Part shown: positions 56,637 to 64,000 of the stretch, piece after piece | How the letters are laid out: every line of letters starts with the position of its first letter | Numbering within the stretch: the stretch's first letter is position 1 | Origin: JANXQG01 sp963775975 | Lineage (GTDB): Bacteria > Planctomycetota > Planctomycetia > Pirellulales > Thermoguttaceae | Length of the DNA stretch: 64,000 nt | Reading direction: 5' to 3' | Assembly: GCA_963775975.1 (NCBI GenBank) | Contig: CAVZKX010000003.1 | Span: 248,001-312,000 of the forward strand | Made by a program: the position numbers and the translations under genes | The notes under the pieces: model-generated | What the model was told of the DNA's origin: nothing | Databases searched by the model: none | What the model saw: only the letters and a program-made list of their open reading frames with translations

Positions 56637-59600
56637 CTATTCTCCCGCGCCGCCGCCTTCCAGCAAATCCTTCGCCGCCGCACCCATCTGCGCGAACAAA
56701 TCTTCCAACTCGCCAACATCCACCGCCGAAAAAGCCACACGGATATCGTGCTGCGCCGTCGGAAATCACGCCCACGCCGTACTTGTCTAACAAGTGCTTG
56801 CGGAAGGTATCCGCGTCGATGCCCTTCAGCCGCATGCACATGAAATAGCCGGCGTTGAAGGGATAGGGCTTCCAATAGTTCGCGTATTCCGGCTTCTTAA
56901 GGATTTCGTGGCAACGAAGGGCGCGCTCGCGGAGGATGTTCTGCTTCTCCTTGCGTTCGGCCTTGATCGTCTCGCTGGAAAGCGCCTTCAGCAGCATGCT
57001 CTGCGCCGCGTGCGAACAATTGGAAACCGTGGCCCGGATCGCTCCCGTAACTTTTTGTTCCAGCGCTTTGTAAAGTGCATCGACGTTTGTGCGGGCGCGC
57101 GTGCCGAACGTCAACATGCCGGTGCGGAATCCCCAGACAAACTCTTCCTTGGTCGGCCCGTCCACTTTCACGGCCAGGATCCTCTCATGCAGGTTAGCCA
57201 GTTGCGCGAAGAGCGACTCCTGGGCCAGGTCGTCACCGTAGAAGAGACCGAAGTAGGCGTCGTCGGTCACTGCGACCAAGTTGCGGCCACCCTCCGCTGC
57301 CTCCTTCAAGACGGCGATAATCTTGTCGGCCTCGGCGGCGGTGATCGAATAGCCCGTCGGGTTGTTGGGGAAGTTGAGCACGACCATCGTCTTCGAACCT
57401 TCCGGCCGAGCGGCCAGCGCCTGCCGCAAACCCGCCACATTGAATCCGCCCGAGTCGCTAAAAATCGGGAAAAGCCCCAACTCGGCCTGCATTCGCACGC
57501 TATAGAGCAGATCGTAATTCTCCCAGAACTTATCGGGCAAGAGCACCATGTCGCCGCGATCGAGGAACATGTCGCCAACGAGACTCAAAGCGTGCGTCAC
57601 GCCGCCGGTGACGATCGGCAGCGAAATGTTCTTGTCCGCCAGCGTCGGATTTTTGCGAATCATTTCCTCGCGCCACTTGTTCCGCAAGTCGGCGCGGCCG
57701 GCGTTCGGCGCGTAGGTCAGCGTCTCGCCGGGCGTGAGGTCGTTGAAATACTTCATGATCGAGGGCAAAAACATCGGCTTGCCCTTCTCCCGCGCGATGC
57801 CGATCGTGGCGTCGTGCCGCCTGGCCTTTGCGCTGGCTTCCGCGCTTTGGGCTGGAATGCCCTTGGGGAAAAACATCCTCTTCCCCAGCTCGGAAAGCAT
57901 GGCATAGACGTGCGGGTTCTCGCGCTCGATTGTCTCGTTTAGCTCCTTGGCTATCGGGCGAATTCCGCTCTCCGACGGCGCGGGCGTGGCAGTTTTGCGA
58001 AGGCGTTCCTTTTGCATTTCCATTTGGTTCCAAAGCTCCCAGGGAAGGCGGTCGCCGAATTGCTGAAAGTAGCTAGCGATCTCGTCGGTCTCGGCGGACC
58101 AGTCGTTGCGATTCACGGTAAACAGTTTATTCAAATTCTCAGGCGGTATTTTAAGGCCAGCAAGGTCGAGGCTATCGGGCGCGGGCACGTAGCCGATCGG
58201 CGTTCGCACCGCGTCTGCTTCGCCGCGGCAACGGTCGAGGATCCACTCGATCACGCGAAGGTTCTCGCCGAAGCCCGGCCAAAGGAATTTTCCGTTCTCA
58301 TCCGTGCGAAACCAATTGACGTGGAATATTCGCGGCGGACTTTTCATCTGCCGGCCAACCTCGAGCCAGTGGGCGAAGTAATCGCCCACGTGATAGCCGC
58401 AGAAGGGCAGCATTGCCATCGGATCGCGGCGGACCTCGCCTTGCTTGCCCACCTGAGCGGCCGTCCGCTCGGAAGCCATTGTCGCGCCGATATAGACGCC
58501 GTGTTCCCAGCTAAACGCTTCGTAAACGAGCGGCTCAAGCGACGCCCGGCGGTTGCCAAAGATGATCGCCGAAATCGGCACGCCGCGCGGATCGTCGGCT
58601 AGCTTCGACGCCGAGGGGCACTCAGCGAATGGCGCCGTGAACCGGCTGTTGGGATGCGCGCCTGGCACCGGCTTGCCGTCGCGGTCTTTCATGCCGGGCT
58701 TCCACGGCCGGCCTTGCCAGTCGGTGCCTTCGGGCGGTTCGCCTTCGCCGCCCTCCCACCAAACGCCGCAGTCCTTCGTCAAAAGCTCGTTCGTATAAAT
58801 CGTGTTGCGGGCGATCGTCCGCATCATGTTCGGATTGCTCTTGCAGTTCGTGCCCGGCGCGATGCCGAAGAAGCCGGCCTCCGGATTAATCGCCCAGAGC
58901 CGTCCGTCGGCCTCAACCCGCATCCAGGCGATGTCGTCGCCCACGGTCCAGATGCGATAGCCCTTGTGCTTGAGCCCTTCGGGCGGAACGAGCATCGCCA
59001 GATTCGTCTTGCCGCACCCGCTGGGAAAGGCTGCGGCCAGGTATTCGATGCGACCATCAGGGTGCTCGACGCCCATGATCAGCATGTGCTCGGCCAGCCA
59101 GCCCTCGCCACGGCCGAGGTAGCTGGCGATGCGCAGGCCCATGCACTTCTTACCAAGCAGTGCATTGCCGCCGTAGGCCGATCCACAGCTCCAGATCGCG
59201 TTGTCCTCGGGAAAATGCAGGATCAAGCGGCGATTGATATCAAGATCAGCCTGGCCGTGCAGGCAGCGGGTGAACTGGCCAGCGCTGCCGAGTTGCCGCA
59301 ACATGGCCTCGCCAACGCGGGTCATAATCCTCATGCTTAGGACGACGTATATGCTGTCAGTCAATTCCACGCCGATTCTGCTGAACGGCGAACCGATCGG
59401 CCCCATCGAGAACGGGATGACGTACATCTTTCGCCCGCGCATCGAGCCCTTGAGGATCTCGCCCGCCCGCGCGTAGCCTTCTTCGGGCGGTATCCAGTTA
59501 TTCGTAGGGCCGGCATCCTCGCGGTGCTTGGCGCAGATGTAGGTCAGGTCCTCGGTGCGTGCGACATCGTTGACCGCCGTACGGTGATAGAGGCAGCCGG

Positions 59601-59763
59601 GCAGTTTCTCCTGGTTCAGCGGGATCATCTCGCCCGTTTGCACGGCTTCTTTCGTGAGGCGATCCTTTTCCTCTTCCGATCCGTCGATCCACACGATGGA
59701 ATCCGGCTCGCACAATCGGGCCATCTCTTCCACCCACTCCTTAAGTTCTCGGTGCTGGATCAT
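56637..59763 (-). CDS. Fusion of GTP-dependent PEP carboxykinase with a class I/II aminotransferase
   Basis: One open frame joins two enzymes (about 1040 residues). Residues 1-590 are GTP-PEPCK, with AAAFPSGCGKTNLAML near 245 (P-loop with the reactive Cys), GDDIAWM and FHVNWFRTDENGKFLWPGFG near 480. PEPCK converts oxaloacetate and GTP to PEP. After a short linker (TATPAPSESG) the PLP-dependent aminotransferase starts near residue 600 (AKELNETIERENPHVYAML). Its PLP lysine is in DGPTKEEFVWGFR near 870. The final 35 codons change frame near 56745, where an extra base restores DIRVAFSAVDVGELEDLF and a stop at 56637. The aminotransferase could make oxaloacetate from aspartate for the PEPCK half. 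ATG 59763 preferred; TTG 59805 is possible. Confidence 0.88.
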
Positions 59764-59965
59764 CAGTCTCGCTGTCTCGATAGCCTCTGGTTCCGATTGA
59801 ACCAATTATTATCGTCATCGGGCTTCGAACGGACCAGTACCCCCACGCCAGGAAGTAAGTGAACGAGCAATGCGCGTAGCAATAAAGTAGAGTTGCAATG
59901 ACAAATTGGTAAAGCCGGCAGATTTTTTTGCGAACGCGGCGTGCCGGAAGCCGTCGGGAGTCAAC

Positions 59966-60586
59966 GTGTTCGACAAGCAACTCCAGCGACCGACTCGCAA
60001 TGGCCCAACATTTGCCGAATTGGCATATCGTGTTGTGCGGCGGCTGACAAGGATCGAAATCGTTCAGGTGCTGCGTCTGGATTTGGCTTCTGTCCTCCCG
60101 CAGCCGCTGCCGGCGCTTGAACTGGAATATCGTTTTCTGAGTTGCGACGACCTGCGCGCGGCCGCGGCCGATCCTCGTCACGAACTAGAGGCGCCGATTG
60201 CCGGACGGCTGCTGTCGGGCCGCGATTTCTGCTTTGCCGCATTCCACGGCGACCGGCTAGCCAATTATGCTTGGTACGCCGTCGAGAAAATCGAGCCGGA
60301 GCACAGTTTCGGCGCCGGGCTGAAACTGCCGCCGGATGCCGTCTACTTGTACAAGGCCTATACGGTGCCCGAATTTCGCGGGCGGCAAATCCACGGCGCC
60401 GCGCTTTCGCGGGCGGCCGAGCACTTCCGGCAGCGCGGTTTATCCCAAATGATCGCGATCGTGGATTTCGCCAACCGGGCCTCGCTGCGGAGCCACGCGA
60501 AACTCGGCTTCCGCGCTGCCGGGCGGTTCTTCTGGATTGGCGGCCGGTCGATAGGCTGGGGATGCGGCGAGTTGCTGCGGCCGTAG
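59966..60586 (+). CDS. GNAT-family N-acetyltransferase
   Basis: A 206-residue protein with the acetyl-CoA pyrophosphate-binding region VPEFRGRQIHGAALSRAAEH (Q/RxxGxG/A type) near residue 135. The closing strand-helix FANRASLRSHAKLGFRAAGR near 170 is typical of GNAT enzymes. The preceding domain (residues 20-120) is not recognised. A GTG at 59966 with GGGAG just upstream is chosen; a TTG at 59906 would add 20 residues. Substrate unknown. Confidence 0.72.
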   Translation: MFDKQLQRPTRNGPTFAELAYRVVRRLTRIEIVQVLRLDLASVLPQPLPALELEYRFLSCDDLRAAAADPRHELEAPIAGRLLSGRDFCFAAFHGDRLANYAWYAVEKIEPEHSFGAGLKLPPDAVYLYKAYTVPEFRGRQIHGAALSRAAEHFRQRGLSQMIAIVDFANRASLRSHAKLGFRAAGRFFWIGGRSIGWGCGELLRP

Positions 60587-60674
60587 TGTGCGGTCGAGTA
60601 CAACGAAGAACTACCGCTCTCACGTCTTCGGGCCGCTCTGGTACGTGCCTTTTCTACACTTCACGGACCAAGGC

Positions 60675-60694
60675 ATGTTGCCAAATTGCAACAT
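60675..60694. promoter_or_regulatory. Perfect palindrome upstream of unknown gene
   Basis: ATGTTGC and GCAACAT arms are separated by six bases. It lies about 130 bases upstream of the 60822 start. It could be an operator for a dimeric regulator. Confidence 0.3.
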
Positions 60695-60821
60695 ACGAAG
60701 TCGCGTCGCAATACAGTTCTACCAGCAGAATTGGCATCGGAGGCACCATGTTTGGCTTGGCATTGCGTTTGCATACTCTCTCGATCGACCGTCAAACCTC
60801 CTCCATCCCCGAGCGACGCCC

Positions 60822-61667
60822 ATGCACGCGCGAGAACTTGTTGAACTGGCCGCCATCCTCTCCGCCCAGGGGCCCGTGCTCGTCCGCGGTGAAACGCAAC
60901 TCTCCAGCCAGGGCGTGCAGCAGTATTGGACCGCATCCAAATGCCGCTTCGACCGCTGGACGCGAAACCTCAAAAGCTTTGCAGCCGATGCCACGCACTC
61001 GGACGCCACCGCCGCCCGCGTCAAATGGCCGTTCCTCCGCGGCGTGCTTGAAGAAATTCTGACGGGCGAGGTGCTCACTCGCGTCTGGACCGCCCTGCTT
61101 TGCCTCTACGACCGGCATCGCGGCACGAGCGACTTCGAGTCGCTGGCTCGCAGCGTCATGATCGGCCACATGGAAGCCCGGCATCGCGTGCTGATTCTGC
61201 TGGTTCGCGGGCCGGGCGTCGACGCCGAAGGAGCCGTCAAGCTCAACCATCTCCGCCGCCGCGCCGAGCGCTGGACCGATCTCTTGGTCGGCCATCTCGC
61301 CCAGCTCGGCGATGTGAGCGAGTTCGCCTGCGATGTCGAGCGTGCGATCGAGTTCTCGCGGGACCTCGACTATCAATCGAACGTCAAAGGCGGGCGTCAT
61401 GCCTGGCCGCTCTTGCAAGCCTCGCTTCGCGCCGCGTTTCGCCGCGGCATGGCGCCGGTCAGCCCCAACGAAGACCTCAATGCCCAGATCGGATCGTCGA
61501 TTCTCGCCAGCTTTCCCGGCGACCTGTTCGACTCGACCGGCCTCTTCCGCTCGCTATGGCTGCACCGCATGGCCAATGTCACAAGCGACGTGCAAGTGAT
61601 GATTGACTCGCTCGTCGGCAGCGGATCGTCGCGCGAGAGCGAGAGGATGGAGCGGTTTGGGCGGTAG
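60822..61667 (+). CDS. Conserved-looking protein of unknown function
   Basis: A 281-residue, mostly helical protein starting MHARELVELAAILSAQGPVL. Basic and aromatic patches (YWTASKCRFDRWTRNLKSFA near residue 34) and repeated Trp/Leu patterns are visible, but no catalytic signature. A second ATG at 60748 with an excellent GGAGG lies 74 bases upstream in another frame (MFGLALRLHTLSIDRQTSSI), so a one-base indel may have hidden a longer N-terminus. No partner gene identified. Confidence 0.65.
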   Translation: MHARELVELAAILSAQGPVLVRGETQLSSQGVQQYWTASKCRFDRWTRNLKSFAADATHSDATAARVKWPFLRGVLEEILTGEVLTRVWTALLCLYDRHRGTSDFESLARSVMIGHMEARHRVLILLVRGPGVDAEGAVKLNHLRRRAERWTDLLVGHLAQLGDVSEFACDVERAIEFSRDLDYQSNVKGGRHAWPLLQASLRAAFRRGMAPVSPNEDLNAQIGSSILASFPGDLFDSTGLFRSLWLHRMANVTSDVQVMIDSLVGSGSSRESERMERFGR

Positions 61668-61696
61668 ATCGCGGACTTGACACCCCGAGGCGACGC

Positions 61697-61717
61697 GGTA
61701 TGATGAATTATCATACC
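61697..61717. promoter_or_regulatory. Operator-like palindrome before mazEF
   Basis: GGTATGAT and ATCATACC are perfect 8-base arms around GAATT, ending 10 bases before the antitoxin ATG. Ribbon-helix-helix antitoxins commonly bind such sites to repress their own operon. Confidence 0.6.
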
Positions 61718-61727
61718 AGGAGTTGCG

Positions 61728-61970
61728 ATGGCTACGGTAAAGATCGCCGTTACACTTGACGAGGCAATTGTCGCCCATCTGGACAAACTCGTTGCGGAAA
61801 ACCAATTTCCCAGTCGCAGCCGCGTGGTCCAGGAGGCGGTTCGCGACAAGCTCGATCGTCTTAAGCGCGGGCGGCTTGCACGCGAATGCGCCAAACTCGA
61901 TCCAACATTTGAGAAAGCATTGGCCGAGGAAGGAATGGCTGCGGACTTCAGCGAATGGCCAGAATACTGA
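61728..61970 (+). CDS. Ribbon-helix-helix antitoxin (MazE-type)
   Basis: An 80-residue protein starting MATVKIAVTLDEAIVAHLDK. The strand KIAVTL and helix-turn VAENQFPSRSRVVQEAVRDK give the ribbon-helix-helix DNA-binding fold. The acidic C-terminus (KALAEEGMAADFSEWPEY) is the part that would block the toxin. The last 16 bases overlap the start of the PemK-like toxin gene. GGAG precedes the ATG, and a palindrome lies just upstream. Confidence 0.85.
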   Translation: MATVKIAVTLDEAIVAHLDKLVAENQFPSRSRVVQEAVRDKLDRLKRGRLARECAKLDPTFEKALAEEGMAADFSEWPEY

Positions 61971-62293
61971 GGGGCAACATCGTTTGGGCAGACCTTGATC
62001 CCGTCCGAGGTCACGAGCAGGGTGGGCGGCGGCCCGTCGTCGTTATCAGCGAGGAAGCATTTAATGCTCGTTCCGGGACGGTCATTGCAATGGCCATCAC
62101 CAGTCAGCCGCCACGGGCCGGCTTCCCTCTGACTCTCGAAATACGCGGAGTCGCACTGCCAAAACAATCGTGGATCAAGATCAGCCAAATACGAACGCTT
62201 GCCGTGGAACGAATCGGCAACAGAATTGGGCAACTTGCCGATGAGGATTTGGGGCGGCTCATGGAAGGACTAAACGAGATTTGCGCTGGCTGA
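61955..62293 (+). CDS. PemK/MazF-type ribonuclease toxin
   Basis: A 112-residue member of the MazF family of sequence-specific mRNA endonucleases. Motifs are RGNIVWADLDPVRGHEQGGR (residues 6-25) with the basic region RRPVVVISEE, and the later strands TVIAMAITSQPP and SWIKISQIRTLAVERIG. The overlapping start with the antitoxin gene indicates a compact two-gene module. Confidence 0.9.
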   Translation: MARILRGNIVWADLDPVRGHEQGGRRPVVVISEEAFNARSGTVIAMAITSQPPRAGFPLTLEIRGVALPKQSWIKISQIRTLAVERIGNRIGQLADEDLGRLMEGLNEICAG

Positions 62294-62353
62294 GCGCTGC
62301 CGCACCACCCTACTCTCCGCGCCGCTGCCGGTATTCGCGGCTAGCCTTCTCCA

Positions 62354-63331
62354 TCACTCGGCGTCCTTGGACGTCAGGCTATGCTCGCCTTCGCGATGGA
62401 TCTTGGTCAAGATGCGGTCGACTTCGTCGTCGGTCACCGGCTCGGCGGGCCCGTCGTCGGGCTTGAAGACCTTCAACGGCGGCCGGCTGCGGTTCTTTAT
62501 CCAAGCAACCGCCGGCTTGACGATATTGCCCAGGTTCCAATGGAAATTGAAGTACGCCAGGGCGAACGCCGCGCCGCCCAGATGGGCCGTGTAGGCGACG
62601 TGCTGGTCCGCTCGGCCCATCGCTCCGTAGATATCGTAGCCGATCGCTAGCGCGCCGACGAGCCAAGCCGGAAGCGGAAGTACGAACATGACTAGGAGCG
62701 TTCGCCGTGGAAAGAGCAGCGCATAGAATACGACGACTCCCGCTATCGCTCCCGAGGCCCCGAACATCACGTTTTCGATCGGAACTAGAACCGACCGCCC
62801 GTCGGGCCATTTCCCTGTCGGAAATTCGCCCGGAAATAACCGCGTCGATATCATCCACACCAACGATGCGAACACGATCATTACCAGATAGAGGCGAATG
62901 AACTCCCTCGTCCCAAACCATTCTTCCACGTCGCGGCCTAGGAAAAACAGCGCCAATAGGTTGAAGATAATATGCTGGGCGTTCCAGGGGTCATGCACGA
63001 AACCGCACGTCAGGAACTGCCACCATAACCACGGGTGACGCAACGTGTCGTCGCGGTCGTCAAAGCGAGCTTTAATCTCCTCCTTCTCAGCTGGACTTAG
63101 TTGTGCAAGGTACTTTTCATTCTTTTCCGCCGGAGGATTGATTTGGGAGTGGGCCGACAGCCACTCGACAACCGGCCCGTCGCGGTTTTCTTGCTGCGAG
63201 TTGCGGGTGATCAGCTCCGCGACAAAGACCCCGCAATTGATGAGAATAATCGCGACGACCGCCGTGCGGGGCGCCCGCAGGCGAAAACCGCTTCCTCCCT
63301 GGCGGTAGTATTCGCGATCGTAGATGCCCAC
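62354..63331 (-). CDS. Rhomboid family intramembrane serine protease
   Basis: A 325-residue membrane protein. The rhomboid core has HIIFNLLALFFLGRDVEEWF near residue 119 (with the conserved HxxxN), the catalytic Ser in MFGASGAIAGVVVFY near 190 (GxSG), and the catalytic His in AHLGGAAFALAYFN near 247 (AHxxG). These form the Ser-His dyad. The first 30 residues and the last 60 are cytosolic and charged. The start appears to be a GTG at 63331. Rhomboids cut membrane proteins within the bilayer; the target is unknown. The loop between the first two helices is long (residues 45-110). Confidence 0.9.
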   Translation of the reverse strand: MGIYDREYYRQGGSGFRLRAPRTAVVAIILINCGVFVAELITRNSQQENRDGPVVEWLSAHSQINPPAEKNEKYLAQLSPAEKEEIKARFDDRDDTLRHPWLWWQFLTCGFVHDPWNAQHIIFNLLALFFLGRDVEEWFGTREFIRLYLVMIVFASLVWMISTRLFPGEFPTGKWPDGRSVLVPIENVMFGASGAIAGVVVFYALLFPRRTLLVMFVLPLPAWLVGALAIGYDIYGAMGRADQHVAYTAHLGGAAFALAYFNFHWNLGNIVKPAVAWIKNRSRPPLKVFKPDDGPAEPVTDDEVDRILTKIHREGEHSLTSKDAE

Positions 63332-63355
63332 GCCGTTAGTTCGCCCCCGCGCCCT

Positions 63356-64000
63356 TTAGTTCGACTTCGCACCACTGTATTGTGCCATGTTTCGTGTGCG
63401 GCGATCGATCTCTTCGGCCGCATCTTTCTGAATCTTGGCGATTTGTTTGGCGGCGTTTGCGTTCGCGGCAATCGCCGCTTTCACAGCCAGTTCGTTGAAG
63501 TTAAGCATTGTCTCGAGCGCGGCGTAGTAAGCCAAAGTGGCGTCCCGCTGCTTGAATTCCCAATCCCGCTCATTGCGGGCCTGCGCCTTTTGCTTCTCGG
63601 CAAATGCAAGTTGCTGATCGGAATCCGTCTTGGCCGCTGTCAAATAGCCCTCGTCGCGAACCAGTGCGTTCTTCCTGTCGTCGTAGAGCGTTCGATCGAC
63701 CTCGCACACGCGCATGATCTCCAAGTAATCGCGCAACTTTCGCTCGAACGTCTTGCCGTTCACTTGCTGCCCGTCCGCAACGTACTCTTCGGGCAGCCAC
63801 CACTTCTCCTTTTTCCACTTGTCCTGCTCCGCTTTCGACAAACCTGGATCCGGATCAGGGAAAAACTTCTTCCGCTGGTCGTCGTTCAACGAGGCAAATA
63901 GCTCGTGCTGATCGGCGGGCATCATTTCGTAGAGCATCCAGGACGTCTTGCTATGAGCCAAGTTGTTCTCCTGGAGCTTCGTCAATTGCGTCGTGCTGAC
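63356..64000 (-). CDS. Partial protein of unknown function, 5' end outside window
   Basis: The frame is open to the right edge (VSTTQLTKLQENNLAHSKTS at the edge), so the start lies beyond 64000. The visible 214 residues are charged and mostly helical. A long coiled region rich in Ala/Gln/Lys occurs near the C-terminus (TDSDQQLAFAEKQKAQARNE). No family recognised. It ends 25 bases before the rhomboid gene start on the same strand and may be its operon partner. Confidence 0.7.
   Translation of the reverse strand, partial: VSTTQLTKLQENNLAHSKTSWMLYEMMPADQHELFASLNDDQRKKFFPDPDPGLSKAEQDKWKKEKWWLPEEYVADGQQVNGKTFERKLRDYLEIMRVCEVDRTLYDDRKNALVRDEGYLTAAKTDSDQQLAFAEKQKAQARNERDWEFKQRDATLAYYAALETMLNFNELAVKAAIAANANAAKQIAKIQKDAAEEIDRRTRNMAQYSGAKSN

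Overview
The window reads as a chromosomal segment from a GC-rich planctomycete, most likely of the Pirellulales type. The grounds are the giant secreted TPR and macroglobulin proteins, the DUF11 surface protein, an ExbB/ExbD set next to a toroid-domain membrane protein, hopanoid genes (squalene-hopene cyclase and an HpnH-type radical SAM enzyme), a Kdo transferase for lipid A, and many short palindromic repeats. No rRNA, tRNA, CRISPR array, prophage or insertion sequence was recognised.

Layout. 1-7374 (minus): the first 2458 residues of an alpha-2-macroglobulin-like protein running off the left edge. 7694-11653: YdjM-like membrane protein, MATE exporter, TerC. 11862-20425 (plus): a 1046-residue periplasmic TPR protein, ExbB, ExbD and a TM/proline-rich/toroid protein, interrupted by a lone antitoxin gene on the other strand. 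20555-25546 (plus): KAS III-type synthase, D12-class adenine methylase, DUF11 protein. 25670-29856 (minus): CBS protein, PIN toxin with antitoxin, leuD, leuC, a methyltransferase-like protein. 30066-37519: a large secreted protein of unknown function, a flippase, a nucleoside phosphorylase, two small genes and a YVTN propeller. 37687-44756 (minus): envelope lipid region with hpnH, squalene-hopene cyclase, waaA, a methyltransferase and a PAP2 phosphatase. 44839-52361 (minus): secreted proline-rich protein, a zinc-ribbon/thioredoxin-like/trypsin-like protein, and a TMTC-like membrane TPR protein. 52528-64000: carbonic anhydrase, DUF1614 protein, pgi, a HEPN-type pair, a PEPCK-aminotransferase fusion, a GNAT enzyme, an unknown protein, a MazEF module, a rhomboid protease and a partial gene at the right edge.

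Two features dominate the sequence. First, about a dozen families of imperfect palindromic repeats lie between genes and also inside genes, where they are read in frame. The macroglobulin gene alone carries eight insertion segments from four families. Second, about twelve genes are broken by single-base indels, mostly one extra G or C, while many long genes are intact. This looks mainly like consensus error in parts of the assembly, so I give these genes full-span coordinates and describe the frame changes. The best candidates for something new are the PEPCK-aminotransferase fusion, the TPR-ExbB-ExbD-toroid envelope machine, the repeat-bearing coding regions, and a zinc-ribbon protein that combines a cysteine-free thioredoxin fold with a serine protease.
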